Of a DNA stretch of 64,000 nt, positions 54,641-63,557 are shown in pieces (positions within the stretch are counted from its first letter, which is position 1; each line of letters opens with the position of its first letter). The stretch covers positions 3,146,501 through 3,210,500 of the forward strand of contig CP009416.1 of assembly GCA_000818095.1 (NCBI GenBank), read 5' to 3'. Both the position numbers and the translations under genes were made by a program. Below the pieces are notes generated by a model. It saw nothing but the letters and a program-made list of their open reading frames with translations, was not told where the DNA came from and searched no databases. This stretch comes from Jeotgalibacillus malaysiensis (GTDB taxonomy: Bacteria; Bacillota; Bacilli; Bacillales; Jeotgalibacillaceae).

Positions 54641-55837
54641 TCATTCAGCGATTAGGTCATATATTTTAATCAACTCTTCAGCGTTTCCCTTTTTTTCTTT
54701 TTTAAGATTGTTAATGATTGTGTTTCTTAAAATCGGATCTTCTATTAGCAATGAGATCTTATCAGCTATATCTGCTCCGTTCATTTTTGAAATTAAACCA
54801 TTATGCCTGTCAATAATTTGATCATATGCGGTTTGAAAATTTGTCGAGACGACTGGAGTATTTAACATCCTTGCTTCAGCAATTGCTAAACCAAACCCTT
54901 CATCTCTTGATGTCTGAACATAAATATCTGCTTTTTTAATATAAGGATAAGGGTTAGGATCAACACCAAGCAAAACAAAGTGATCTTTCAAACCTTTACG
55001 CAGAATCACTTCTTCAATTTCTAATTTCAAAGGACCTTTCCCCAATACATACCATTTGAAATTATGCCCTTTTTTCATTAATATCTCACATGCATCTATT
55101 GCAAGATCAAAACCTTTCAGTTTAGATAATCTTCCAATCGTCAAAATCGTTATTTCATTCTTTTTTGCAAGCATTATTTCTTTATCCGCCATTGTGTTTA
55201 TGATTTCTGCATCTATCAAATCATAAATTACTTTTATTTTATTTTTATACTCAGGGTAATTTTGCATAAAAGCGTTCATAGCTGCATCAGACACTGTAAC
55301 AATTGCATCTACTGAATCATAAAATGGCTTTTGAAAAACTTTTTCTTTGCTCTCAAGCTCATAAATTGCATTAACCCATACTATCTTTTTTCTTGCTATA
55401 ACTTTATCAACAACAAAGAATGTAGGTGCGCCCTGCGCATAAGCAATTGCTATATCATATTCATTGTTAATTTGCTCAATGGTGGATGAAGAAGAATTCC
55501 AAAATAATCTTGCTTTCTTAATATTTCCCCCTTGGAAAACTCTCATTTTAAGTGAGTAACTGATTCTTGATCTTAAATGAAGTAAGTCTTCTTTATTTTT
55601 CACTTCTTTTATTGATTGTATAATTGGTGTTCCAGCCTTTAGAAAATAGTTTAGTTGTTTCATAACATTAACCTCTTTTGGAATAAGCGGTTCAAGTTCT
55701 CCTCCTCTTGAAAATAAAAGTAAATCGACTTCAAAGCGACTGTAGTCAATCTTATTCAGTAAAGTAATTAAACTTTTCTCAGCCCCTGCACATGCTAAAG
55801 AATCTATTGTAAAAAAAAGTTTTTTCTTCATCTTCAT
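54641..55837 (-). CDS. Family 4 glycosyltransferase
   Basis: This 398-residue GT-B enzyme has FTIDSLACAGAEKSLITLLNK, ILTIGRLSKLKGFDLAI and YVQTSRDEGFGLAIAEARML. It lies 6 bases upstream of its relative at 53498 and shares the AGAEKS/GGTEKA start, indicating an expanded subgroup in this operon. Soluble or membrane-associated, acting at the cytoplasmic face. AT-rich. Confidence 0.87.
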   Translation of the reverse strand: MKMKKKLFFTIDSLACAGAEKSLITLLNKIDYSRFEVDLLLFSRGGELEPLIPKEVNVMKQLNYFLKAGTPIIQSIKEVKNKEDLLHLRSRISYSLKMRVFQGGNIKKARLFWNSSSSTIEQINNEYDIAIAYAQGAPTFFVVDKVIARKKIVWVNAIYELESKEKVFQKPFYDSVDAIVTVSDAAMNAFMQNYPEYKNKIKVIYDLIDAEIINTMADKEIMLAKKNEITILTIGRLSKLKGFDLAIDACEILMKKGHNFKWYVLGKGPLKLEIEEVILRKGLKDHFVLLGVDPNPYPYIKKADIYVQTSRDEGFGLAIAEARMLNTPVVSTNFQTAYDQIIDRHNGLISKMNGADIADKISLLIEDPILRNTIINNLKKEKKGNAEELIKIYDLIAE

Positions 55838-55845
55838 AACCTCTC

Positions 55846-56268
55846 TTAAGTTAATATTTTCACCTTGTTTTTAACTTGTGTTGTAGATATGTTCGCCGTA
55901 TACGGAAAATAAACAACCTCAACCCCCAGCTCATGAAACATCCGCTCTGTCTTCGTAAAGAGATTACTGCCCTTCCAGTCATCCCCTACGAACATGGCAT
56001 CAAATCTCAGCTCCTGCCAGGCCGCTACTTTATCACGTGATACCTGAGGGACGACTTCATCTACATATTTGATGCTTTCCACGATTGCGACACGATCTTC
56101 AAAGCTGATCACAGGCGTTTTCTTTTTATATTGTTTTACAAGCTCATCAGTGCTGACACCAACGATTAGATAATCGCAGTGCTCTTTCGCTTTTCTCAAA
56201 ATGTTTAAGTGTCCTACGTGAAACAGATCAAATACCCCTGTTGTATATCCAATGCTATATGGCTTCAT
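55846..56268 (-). CDS. tagD: Glycerol-3-phosphate cytidylyltransferase
   Basis: This 140-residue enzyme makes CDP-glycerol from CTP and glycerol 3-phosphate. ATG 56268 after GGAGCG gives the correct family N terminus MKPYSIGYTTGVFDLFHVGH; the longer open frame up to 56508 is out of register with family length and overlaps the upstream gene. The HxGH motif (FHVGHLNIL) and the closing ISTTQVK are present. It overlaps the glycerophosphotransferase gene by 14 bases, which uses its product. Confidence 0.93.
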   Translation of the reverse strand: MKPYSIGYTTGVFDLFHVGHLNILRKAKEHCDYLIVGVSTDELVKQYKKKTPVISFEDRVAIVESIKYVDEVVPQVSRDKVAAWQELRFDAMFVGDDWKGSNLFTKTERMFHELGVEVVYFPYTANISTTQVKNKVKILT

Positions 56269-57427
56269 TCCATTCGCTCCTTTTTGCCCGAAAGCAGATA
56301 TTATCGATATGCTCGTACACCTGTCTGGCTGCGGTTCCATCATCATAAGATCCGACGCTGTCAGTAAACTGCTGGACTTTTTTTCTGTATTGATTTTGAT
56401 CGAATTCTTGAAGAAGTCCGAGTAGATCCTCTGCTTTTTTAAAAATTGGAAACGGTAGCTCTTCAGGTGTGAAATATAGTCCTCTGTCATCCTTTTTATA
56501 CGTTTCAAGATCCGGCACGAAGAGGAAGCATGGTTTTTTCGTGATCATATAATCGAACATGAGTGAAGAATAATCAGTTATACATATATCTGCTACTGCG
56601 AGCAGCTCCTGAATATCCGGGTAAGCTGTAGCATCTATGACATCTTTCCCTGAAAGGATGTCCTTAGAGTGCTGAATCAAATGCGGATGCAGTCTGACCA
56701 GAATTGTCCACTTATCACCCGTTTTCTGCTCCATAATGTGTTGAATCATTGAATAATCCAGTTTATAGTCTTCAGCTTTGAATGTTTTTCTGAAGGTCGG
56801 TGCATAAAGTAAAAGCTTTGCTTCATTGCTTGCGCCTATTTGAAGTTTAATTTCTTTCTTTTTCAATTCGTTTTGTTGCAATAACATGTCATTTCTTGGC
56901 ATACCTGACTCAAGAATGTCACCTTTATACCAGAATGCACGCCTGATTGTTTCAGTGCTGAACCTGCTTCCTGAAAGAATCAGGTCTGTATGCTTTGAAT
57001 CTCTTTTCGCCATTTTTACGTAACTTGCAGGCAGTGCAGCTTCTGCATCTTTTTCGACCTTTTTCAGTCTCAGTGAGCTGTGCCACGTCTGAATGTAGTG
57101 CTGACCTTCCCGCTTAATAAAGTAATCAGGTAAACGGTAATTCGTAATAATGACCTTTGAGGTGGCAAGCATTCTTAACGTTTTAAATGAAAACAGTCGG
57201 ACTTTTTTAATTCTTGGCGGCAGTATAAATTCAGTGGTTTTTGATACACCCCACACGAGATCGAATCGCTGAAAACGGTCATTTTTGATGAAATAATCAC
57301 TAATATACTTGGGGTTCCCACCATACTGTTGTCCATAATAGCTCATAAAAAAAATCCGATTTTGTTTAATCGGATAGAGACGCAATACGTACAAAACTAA
57401 TTTAATTGCTACATGTTTCAAATTCAC
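56255..57427 (-). CDS. CDP-glycerol glycerophosphotransferase
   Basis: This 390-residue TagB/TagF-type enzyme transfers glycerol phosphate from CDP-glycerol to a glycan or lipid-linked acceptor at the inner membrane face. Visible blocks are IQTWHSSLRLKK, SGMPRNDMLL, LLYAPTFRKTF and CITDYSSLMFDYM. It is single-domain and short like TagB, so it probably adds one or few glycerol phosphates rather than a long polymer. Paired with tagD, it implies a phosphoglycerol-decorated glycan. Confidence 0.9.
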   Translation of the reverse strand: MNLKHVAIKLVLYVLRLYPIKQNRIFFMSYYGQQYGGNPKYISDYFIKNDRFQRFDLVWGVSKTTEFILPPRIKKVRLFSFKTLRMLATSKVIITNYRLPDYFIKREGQHYIQTWHSSLRLKKVEKDAEAALPASYVKMAKRDSKHTDLILSGSRFSTETIRRAFWYKGDILESGMPRNDMLLQQNELKKKEIKLQIGASNEAKLLLYAPTFRKTFKAEDYKLDYSMIQHIMEQKTGDKWTILVRLHPHLIQHSKDILSGKDVIDATAYPDIQELLAVADICITDYSSLMFDYMITKKPCFLFVPDLETYKKDDRGLYFTPEELPFPIFKKAEDLLGLLQEFDQNQYRKKVQQFTDSVGSYDDGTAARQVYEHIDNICFRAKRSEWNEAI

Positions 57428-57431
57428 TCCG

Positions 57432-58475
57432 TCACCCCCTCTTTATTTTCACGCGTTCAAGTCGCGCAGGTGCAGGCAGCAACCTTACCCTTCTTAGACT
57501 TTTTCTGACTAATAAGAAGCCGAGATTAAGGGAAGGGTGTCTGTAAAAAAACTTCAACTGCTTTGCCAATACAGGCTCATCTTCAACAGATCCTTCGAAT
57601 GTTTGGTAATTTTCTTTGATACTTCTCTCCAGTTTCTCTCGATGAATACCCTGCTGATCTTTTTCCCGGTTAAAATACAACAGCTGATGATGCAGTAAGG
57701 TCGCCCTTAGAATCTCTTTATTAGACAATGAAATGAGTTTAGGAAAATCTGTCTTAATCAATTGATGCCGCTCTTTCAACCCTTTAATAAAATCAAGGTT
57801 TCTTGGTGAGTAGTCTGCTGTAATGCTTGTCTCTCTTTGTAAATAGTAAAACAGTGGCTCTGCATCAAGCACCACGCGTTCAGTTTTTTTAATGACGAGA
57901 TATGCCCAAAAAACGTCTTCAAACAATCTGCCTTCCTGAAATGGTATATCTTTGATGAGCTCCGTTTTATAAAGCTTTCCCCATGCGAAGTTTTTCAGCT
58001 TCTGATTGATAATAAGTGCTTCAATTGCCTGCTCCCGACTCAGCAAAAGGGGACGGTCATCAGCCTGTTGATAACGATAATCTACCAGCTGCTCATGCTC
58101 ATAGGCATAATAAAAATTTGACTGGACAAGATCTGCCTCGTATTTCTCTGCAAGCCATACAAGCTTTTCAATCGCAAACTGCTCAAGCCAGTCATCACTG
58201 TCCAGATAAACTGTATATTCACCTGTTGCATACTGAATACCCGTATTTCTAGCACCCGAAAGTCCTTTATTCTCCTGATGAATCACCTGGATTCTGCTAT
58301 CCTGCTTTGCATACTGATCTGCGATATCTCCGCTCCGGTCCGGTGAGCCATCATCTACAATAATAATTTGAAGATGCGGGTAAGTCTGCTCCAGAATACT
58401 GTCCAGACATTTCCGGAGATACTGCTCAACCTTGTAGACCGGAACAACAATACTGACGGTAACCGGCTGATTCAT
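57432..58475 (-). CDS. Family 2 glycosyltransferase
   Basis: This 347-residue GT-A enzyme has VSIVVPVYKVEQYLRKCLD, IIIVDDGSPDRSGDI and YLDSDDWLEQFA, with LKNFAWGKLYKTEL in the middle, a pattern of EpsH/EpsJ-like and teichoic-acid-type transferases. It lies 4 bases upstream of the glycerophosphotransferase gene. The specific sugar is unknown. Confidence 0.88.
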   Translation of the reverse strand: MNQPVTVSIVVPVYKVEQYLRKCLDSILEQTYPHLQIIIVDDGSPDRSGDIADQYAKQDSRIQVIHQENKGLSGARNTGIQYATGEYTVYLDSDDWLEQFAIEKLVWLAEKYEADLVQSNFYYAYEHEQLVDYRYQQADDRPLLLSREQAIEALIINQKLKNFAWGKLYKTELIKDIPFQEGRLFEDVFWAYLVIKKTERVVLDAEPLFYYLQRETSITADYSPRNLDFIKGLKERHQLIKTDFPKLISLSNKEILRATLLHHQLLYFNREKDQQGIHREKLERSIKENYQTFEGSVEDEPVLAKQLKFFYRHPSLNLGFLLVRKSLRRVRLLPAPARLERVKIKRG

Positions 58476-58486
58476 CGCTGTTCCCC

Positions 58487-59656
58487 CTATACGAGCTGAT
58501 ACAGTTTTTCAAGTTCAGCTGCATTATGATAATTACTGTTTTGGCAATTTTGACTAAGCTGTGCTCTCTTTTCGGGCTGCTGGTATAAAGAAATAATGGC
58601 TTTAGTCAGTCCTTCCTCAGACTGCTCACAAATCACACCATCATATCCATCCTTCACCTGACTGACTGCTGTCGGGTAATTTGTGATAATGACCGGCTTC
58701 CCGAGAATCTGCGCTTCTCCCACGGTGACTGCTTTTCCTTCATATCGTGAAGGCTGGATGTAGAGATCTGCTTTTCTCATATAAGGATATGGATTGATTT
58801 TCTTTCCAAGTAAAATGAATGAATCCTCAAGTCCTTTTTCCTTAATTAGCATCCGGATCATTTCTTCATCTCCGCCATAGCCGACGATGTACCATTTGAT
58901 ATCACTAAACCCTTGTTGGTGCAGACTATGCAGTACTTTAACTGCCCGATCGATTCCCTTGGCATGTGACAGCCTCGCAACGGTTACAAGGCTGAAGCCC
59001 GGCTGTATTTCTGGTGCTTCTTCATTTGCCAGTGACTTGACCATTTCTGGAGATGTAATGTTCTCGATCATTTTGACCTTTTCAGTAAGTTCAGGATAAA
59101 TCCTGACAAATGCTTTTGCGCACTCTTCAGATATTGCAATGATTGACTGGTAGGATGACCAAACCTTTAAATCCTCTTTTTTATCAGTTGTGATGGATGA
59201 AAAATCTGTGTGAATCCAGGCTATTTTTATATCCGCCTGCACTTTGTCTGCTACAAAGTTGTGTGGCCACAGGTAACTGATTGCAACATCGTAGGTCTGT
59301 TCGAGTGCCGGTAAAAATGGCGTACTGTATTTCCACATATACTGCATTTGCCGGACACCTTTTTCATCCCCCTTAGAAAAAGAGGCCCGGAGTTTGGCAA
59401 ATGTCCTTGCAACTGCAAGCTTTAGCTGTCCATTTACAGCAGTTTCTTTAATCGACATCCTGAAGGTCCGGTAGTAGCGGTTCTCTTCAAGCAGTGTGAC
59501 TGATTCAGGCAGCATTGTTAAAAATTCACCCTGATGACGGTATAGAAGGAGATCTACATGAAATCTGCTGTAATCCAGCTTTTCAAGCAGGCTGATCAGA
59601 CTGCGCTCAACTCCTCCAATTTCGAGGTCATACGTAGCGATTAACAGCTTTTTCAT
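58487..59656 (-). CDS. Family 4 glycosyltransferase
   Basis: This 389-residue GT-B enzyme starts at ATG 59656 after GAGAGGAGA with MKKLLIATYDLEIGGVERSL; a longer open frame to 59806 lacks a start signal and overlaps the upstream gene. LVTVARLSHAKGIDRAV and YIQPSRYEGKAVTVGEAQIL are the GT4 donor blocks. It overlaps the preceding gene by 29 bases. Related to the 53498 and 54641 enzymes. Confidence 0.88.
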   Translation of the reverse strand: MKKLLIATYDLEIGGVERSLISLLEKLDYSRFHVDLLLYRHQGEFLTMLPESVTLLEENRYYRTFRMSIKETAVNGQLKLAVARTFAKLRASFSKGDEKGVRQMQYMWKYSTPFLPALEQTYDVAISYLWPHNFVADKVQADIKIAWIHTDFSSITTDKKEDLKVWSSYQSIIAISEECAKAFVRIYPELTEKVKMIENITSPEMVKSLANEEAPEIQPGFSLVTVARLSHAKGIDRAVKVLHSLHQQGFSDIKWYIVGYGGDEEMIRMLIKEKGLEDSFILLGKKINPYPYMRKADLYIQPSRYEGKAVTVGEAQILGKPVIITNYPTAVSQVKDGYDGVICEQSEEGLTKAIISLYQQPEKRAQLSQNCQNSNYHNAAELEKLYQLV

Positions 59657-60743
59657 GGCGGGTCTCCTCTCTTTGATAGATATTAAGTAGCTGATCAAGG
59701 GCTTGCTGAACACTGTACCGTTCATTGATAAACGCCCGTTCAATATCTGTTTTGCTGACCTGTGCTGCCTCTGAGTGAAGCACTTCTTCGACCCAGCGCT
59801 TCTCATCTGACAGAGAAACCGTAGAGATTAAACCAAGCTTTAAATCCGCTTCAGGCTGCACTGCTTCTGACACAATACACTTTTTACCGGCTGCCTGCGC
59901 TTCAAGTAAGACAAGTCCCAGTCCCTCATATATAGACGGAAATGCAAATACATCGAACGTTTGGAAGACACTTTCCATATCTTCTCTCAGACCAAGAAAA
60001 GTGATGTCTTTTGCATAATCTGATTGCAGAACCTGATTTTCAAGTTCCCCTCTTAGATCTCCATCTCCGACAAGCAGTAATTTTGCATTCGGATTTCTCT
60101 TTTTTATTTCAGGAAAAAGTTTAATTAGAAATTGCTGATTTTTAGCTGGAATAAACCTGCCTGCATGTCCAACCACAAAGCTCTGTTCAAGTCCGAGCTC
60201 TTTTCGCAGCTCAGCTCTTTCAGCTTCATTCTTAAGAAAACCTTCCCATTGAATGGCATTTGGTAAAAATAAAAAAGACGCTTCTTTGCCAAACAGATAT
60301 ACTGCTGCTGCTTTGCTGCAGGCCAGCCTTTCTGTTGATAGCATCAGAATCGTTCTTCTCATTGCATGCATGTAAGTTTTTCTAACGAATGTATCTGCAT
60401 GATCCATTGTGGTATGTGCATGGGCAATTCTATTTTTCACTCCGGCCATTTTTGCAGCCGCTAGTGCAATACCACATTGAAATAATGTATGCGCATGAAC
60501 AGCTTCATAGGGACCGTTATGTTTGATTGCCTTTATATGTTCAGTCAGCGACCCCGGATGAGTGATATGAATAATCCGGCCTCCCATCGCCTGAATCTCT
60601 TTATCATATGCGGCATGATCTTTACTGTATGAGACGAAATCAAATTGCCACTTTGTTTTATCGAGCTTTCTGTAAAGATTCATGAGCATTGTTTCAGTCC
60701 CGCCTCTGTTCATCGCCCCCGTAATATGAAGTATTCTTTTCAC
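59628..60743 (-). CDS. Family 4 glycosyltransferase, EpsF-like
   Basis: This 371-residue enzyme starts at GTG 60743, 5 bases after GAAGGGG; the longer open frame to 60812 would run into the sinR-like gene. RILHITGAMNRGGTETMLMN and LYRKLDKTKWQFDFVSY match B. subtilis EpsF well, and FAFPSIYEGLGLVLLEAQ is the GT4 signature. Probably adds one sugar in repeat-unit assembly of the matrix polysaccharide. Confidence 0.87.
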   Translation of the reverse strand: MKRILHITGAMNRGGTETMLMNLYRKLDKTKWQFDFVSYSKDHAAYDKEIQAMGGRIIHITHPGSLTEHIKAIKHNGPYEAVHAHTLFQCGIALAAAKMAGVKNRIAHAHTTMDHADTFVRKTYMHAMRRTILMLSTERLACSKAAAVYLFGKEASFLFLPNAIQWEGFLKNEAERAELRKELGLEQSFVVGHAGRFIPAKNQQFLIKLFPEIKKRNPNAKLLLVGDGDLRGELENQVLQSDYAKDITFLGLREDMESVFQTFDVFAFPSIYEGLGLVLLEAQAAGKKCIVSEAVQPEADLKLGLISTVSLSDEKRWVEEVLHSEAAQVSKTDIERAFINERYSVQQALDQLLNIYQREETRHEKAVNRYV

Positions 60744-60762
60744 TGCAACCCCTTCTTCCACT

Positions 60763-61107
60763 TCAGGATTCCGTTCCGTTGCGATGCTCATTTTTCCATT
60801 TAATAAATTCAAGAATCATGCGATATTCTTCAAGCTGTCTTTTGTTAATCCCCTGACTTTCCAGTTCATTGATGAATTCATTCCATTCTTTATTTCCCCG
60901 GCGCTCTTCTGTAACATTCAATAACCGCTTCATATCTACTTCGAGTACATTGGCGATCTTTTCAATCACCTGAATAGAGGGATTCTGCTTCAGGTTACGC
61001 TCAATATTACTGAGATAGGATTTTGATACGCCTGCTCTGTCAGCAAGCTCTGATAACGTCAGTCCTTTTTCACGTCTGATTTTATAAATGTTTTCACCTA
61101 TCATCAT
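60763..61107 (-). CDS. SinR-like transcriptional regulator
   Basis: This 114-residue protein has an XRE helix-turn-helix (IGENIYKIRREKGLTLSEL, then AGVSKSYLSNIERN, residues 3-60) and a C-terminal SinI/SinR-type dimerisation helix pair (WNEFINELESQGINKRQLEEY). The DNA-binding half is close to B. subtilis SinR, including the SKSYLSxIERNLxxNPSIQ block. In B. subtilis SinR represses matrix genes and lies outside the eps operon; here a homologue is embedded in the operon with no sinI next to it. The GTTCTTT palindromes at the lasso promoter are likely targets. Confidence 0.88.
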   Translation of the reverse strand: MMIGENIYKIRREKGLTLSELADRAGVSKSYLSNIERNLKQNPSIQVIEKIANVLEVDMKRLLNVTEERRGNKEWNEFINELESQGINKRQLEEYRMILEFIKWKNEHRNGTES

Positions 61108-61128
61108 CGCTCCCTCGTCTCTTATAAT

Positions 61129-62289
61129 TTAAAGAACTTTCTTATTCACAACGGCATATTCAGCCGTCTGTCTGATTGTTTCAATTACGCGATGCTGATC
61201 CTCCTGCTGGAGGTTTGAGCCTGATGGCAGGCAGACACCTCTTTTAAACAAATCTGCTGCAATATCTTCCCCCTTGCGATGAGAATAATAAGCGGCTTCC
61301 TTGAAAAGCGGCTGTAAATGAAGCGGTTTCCATACTCTTCTTGATTCGATCTGTTCAGCTTCGAGAGCATGAATGAGATCTTCAGGTAGAAGATTGCTTT
61401 CTCTTTTGATGGTGAAAGCTGTAAGCCACCGGTTGGATCTTGTTCCCTGTAATTCAGGCATCATGATCAGGTCAAGGTCCTTTAAAGCCTGCTCGTATCG
61501 CTTATAAACTTCTCTTCTTGCGGTTACTCTTTGATCCAGCGCTTTCAGCTGAGCGCGCCCTACACCCGCCAGGACATTACTCATCCGGTAGTTATACCCT
61601 TTCAAGGAATGCTGATAATATGGTGCCGGATCCTTCGCCTGTGTGGCGAAAAATCTTGCCCGCTCTATTGCAATTTCATTATCTGACACCAGCATACCGC
61701 CACCTGATGTAGTAATGATTTTATTTCCGTTAAAGGAATAAATGCCAAACGCGCCATGTGTTCCACTTGATTTTAATTCATACATTGACCCAAGTGATTC
61801 AGCAGCATCTTCAACAATTGGTACTTCGTATTGATCCGCAAGCTTTTTTAATGCATTCATTTTTGCCGGTTGTCCGTATAAATGAACAATGATAATCGCC
61901 TTTGGCAGCCTGTTCAGCTGAGCTGCTTCTTTCAAGGCTCTTTCAAGCGCTTCAGGTGACATGTTCCACGTGTCCGGTTCTGAATCAATAAAAACCGGTA
62001 CAGCACCCTGATATAAAATCGGGTTAGCGCTTGCAACGAATGTCAGCGATGAGCAAAAAACGATGTCATCTTTCCCGACACCCAGCAGTTCAAGCGCCAG
62101 GTGGATCGCTGCTGTGCCTGACTGAACAGCAAGCGCTGCTTTTACACCGATCAGTTGTGCCACTTCTTTTTCAAATGCATCTACATTCGGTCCAAGCGGT
62201 GCGATCCAATTTGTGCGGAACGCTTCTTCTATATACGCTTCTTCCTGGCCGGTCATATGCGGAGGTGATAAGAATATTTTTTGTGCCAA
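61129..62289 (-). CDS. epsN: PLP-dependent sugar aminotransferase (DegT/EpsN)
   Basis: This 386-residue DegT/DnrJ/EryC1 aminotransferase has VQSGTAAIHLALELLGVG, VEDAAESLGS and the PLP-binding Lys in YSFNGNKIITTSGGG, with YNYRMSNVLAG after. EpsN converts a 4-keto sugar to the 4-amino sugar ahead of acetylation by EpsM, giving an N-acetylated bacillosamine-type sugar in B. subtilis. The needed 4,6-dehydratase (EpsC) is not in the window and may lie upstream. Confidence 0.9.
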   Translation of the reverse strand: MAQKIFLSPPHMTGQEEAYIEEAFRTNWIAPLGPNVDAFEKEVAQLIGVKAALAVQSGTAAIHLALELLGVGKDDIVFCSSLTFVASANPILYQGAVPVFIDSEPDTWNMSPEALERALKEAAQLNRLPKAIIIVHLYGQPAKMNALKKLADQYEVPIVEDAAESLGSMYELKSSGTHGAFGIYSFNGNKIITTSGGGMLVSDNEIAIERARFFATQAKDPAPYYQHSLKGYNYRMSNVLAGVGRAQLKALDQRVTARREVYKRYEQALKDLDLIMMPELQGTRSNRWLTAFTIKRESNLLPEDLIHALEAEQIESRRVWKPLHLQPLFKEAAYYSHRKGEDIAADLFKRGVCLPSGSNLQQEDQHRVIETIRQTAEYAVVNKKVL

Positions 62290-62302
62290 TGAAAGTTCCT
62301 CC

Positions 62303-62944
62303 TTATCCGTTTAACTGAATTGGTGTATATGTCTTCACAACCCTCCCTGGATTGCCAACGACTGTTTCATAATTACCTGTGTTGCGTATGATCACTGCAC
62401 CTGCTCCAACTGTTGACCATTCACCAACGATGATCCCTGGAATGACCACCGCTGAAGCACCAACATGAGTGCCGGTACCAATTGTGACATTACCTGTCAT
62501 TGTGGCTTTTGGTGATAAATGAACAAAGGGTTCAATTTTGTTATCATGCTCTACGATTGCACCTGTATTGATGATCACATGCCGCCCGACTACTGACCCC
62601 TGATTAATGACGGTGTGCGGCATACAAACTGTGCCGGCTCTGACTTCTGCCTGTTTACTGATCACTGCTGATGGATGGATCACCGTAGCGTAGTGTTCAT
62701 CGTCAAGGTTCAGCTGATTAACGATTGACTGTCTGACTGTGTTACTTCCAATCCCTATTATCAATTGATTTCCTTTTCCGATAAAGTACTGTGCTGCACT
62801 CACTGGACCCTTCAATACATCACGCTCAAAAGTCACTTCTTTATAGCGGTCATCCAGGATCGCTGAGACGCTCCAGCCGGCTGCTTCTGCTATATCCTTG
62901 ATGACTTTCCCATGGCCGCCATCACCGATAATCACAAGCTTCAT
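62303..62944 (-). CDS. epsM: Sugar O/N-acetyltransferase (EpsM)
   Basis: This 213-residue protein has an N-terminal Rossmann-like PglD domain (KLVIIGDGGHGKVIKDI) and a C-terminal left-handed beta-helix with hexapeptide repeats (VHLSPKATMTGNVTIGTGTH and GVGASAVV-like turns, residues about 95-200). It acetylates the 4-amino group made by EpsN using acetyl-CoA. It overlaps epsL by 4 bases and precedes epsN by 13, as in the B. subtilis epsLMN order. Confidence 0.9.
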   Translation of the reverse strand: MKLVIIGDGGHGKVIKDIAEAAGWSVSAILDDRYKEVTFERDVLKGPVSAAQYFIGKGNQLIIGIGSNTVRQSIVNQLNLDDEHYATVIHPSAVISKQAEVRAGTVCMPHTVINQGSVVGRHVIINTGAIVEHDNKIEPFVHLSPKATMTGNVTIGTGTHVGASAVVIPGIIVGEWSTVGAGAVIIRNTGNYETVVGNPGRVVKTYTPIQLNG

Positions 62945-63540
62945 TTAGCCACCTCTTTTCTGCTGAACTTTTCAACAGTGGCATAGCCTTCCTGAGAGAT
63001 TCCTTCTTTTTTGACCACTTTTTTGATTGTCATCAACAGGATTTTCAAATCAAGCCGTGTACTGATGTGCTTGACATACCAGGTATCAAGCTTGAACTTT
63101 TCTTCCCAGCTCAGGGTATTACGGCCATGGATTTGAGCCCATCCGGTAATGCCGGGCTTTACAAGATGCCTTTTCATTTGCTCCGGCGTATAGTACGCGA
63201 GATACTCTATGAGCAATGGCCTTGGTCCGACAAGGCTCATATCACCTTTGAATACATTGATGAGCTGAGGTAATTCATCCAGGCTTAATTCTCTGAGCAG
63301 GTTGCCAAAGGGTGTAAGCCTTTCTTCATCCGGCAGCAGCTCTCCTTTTCCATCTGTCTCAGCAGTCATGGTTCTGAATTTATAAAGTGTGAAGGCCGTT
63401 CCGTTTAGTCCAGCCCGTTCCTGTTTAAATAACACAGGAGATCCAAGCTTCACTTTAATTAGCACATATAAAGTCAGAAATAATGGGCTTAGCAGGATGA
63501 ATACGACAGATGCTGCAGTCAGATCGATCAGTCTCTTCAT
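62941..63540 (-). CDS. epsL: Initiating sugar-phosphate transferase (EpsL)
   Basis: This 199-residue small WcaJ/PglC-type phosphoglycosyl transferase has one N-terminal hydrophobic (re-entrant) segment KRLIDLTAASVVFILLSPLF, then FKQERAGLNG, FYKFRTM-like LYKFRTMTAE, LRELSLDELPQLINVFKGDM and VKPGITGWAQIHGRN. It transfers a sugar phosphate to undecaprenyl phosphate, starting repeat-unit synthesis. Length matches B. subtilis EpsL. Confidence 0.93.
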   Translation of the reverse strand: MKRLIDLTAASVVFILLSPLFLTLYVLIKVKLGSPVLFKQERAGLNGTAFTLYKFRTMTAETDGKGELLPDEERLTPFGNLLRELSLDELPQLINVFKGDMSLVGPRPLLIEYLAYYTPEQMKRHLVKPGITGWAQIHGRNTLSWEEKFKLDTWYVKHISTRLDLKILLMTIKKVVKKEGISQEGYATVEKFSRKEVAK

Positions 63541-63557
63541 CTCTTTCCCCTCCAGTC

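Noticed and set aside
55846-56508. 220-residue version of the cytidylyltransferase
   Set aside because: The first 80 residues are an out-of-frame read of the upstream glycerophosphotransferase; family length and a ribosome binding site place the start at 56268.
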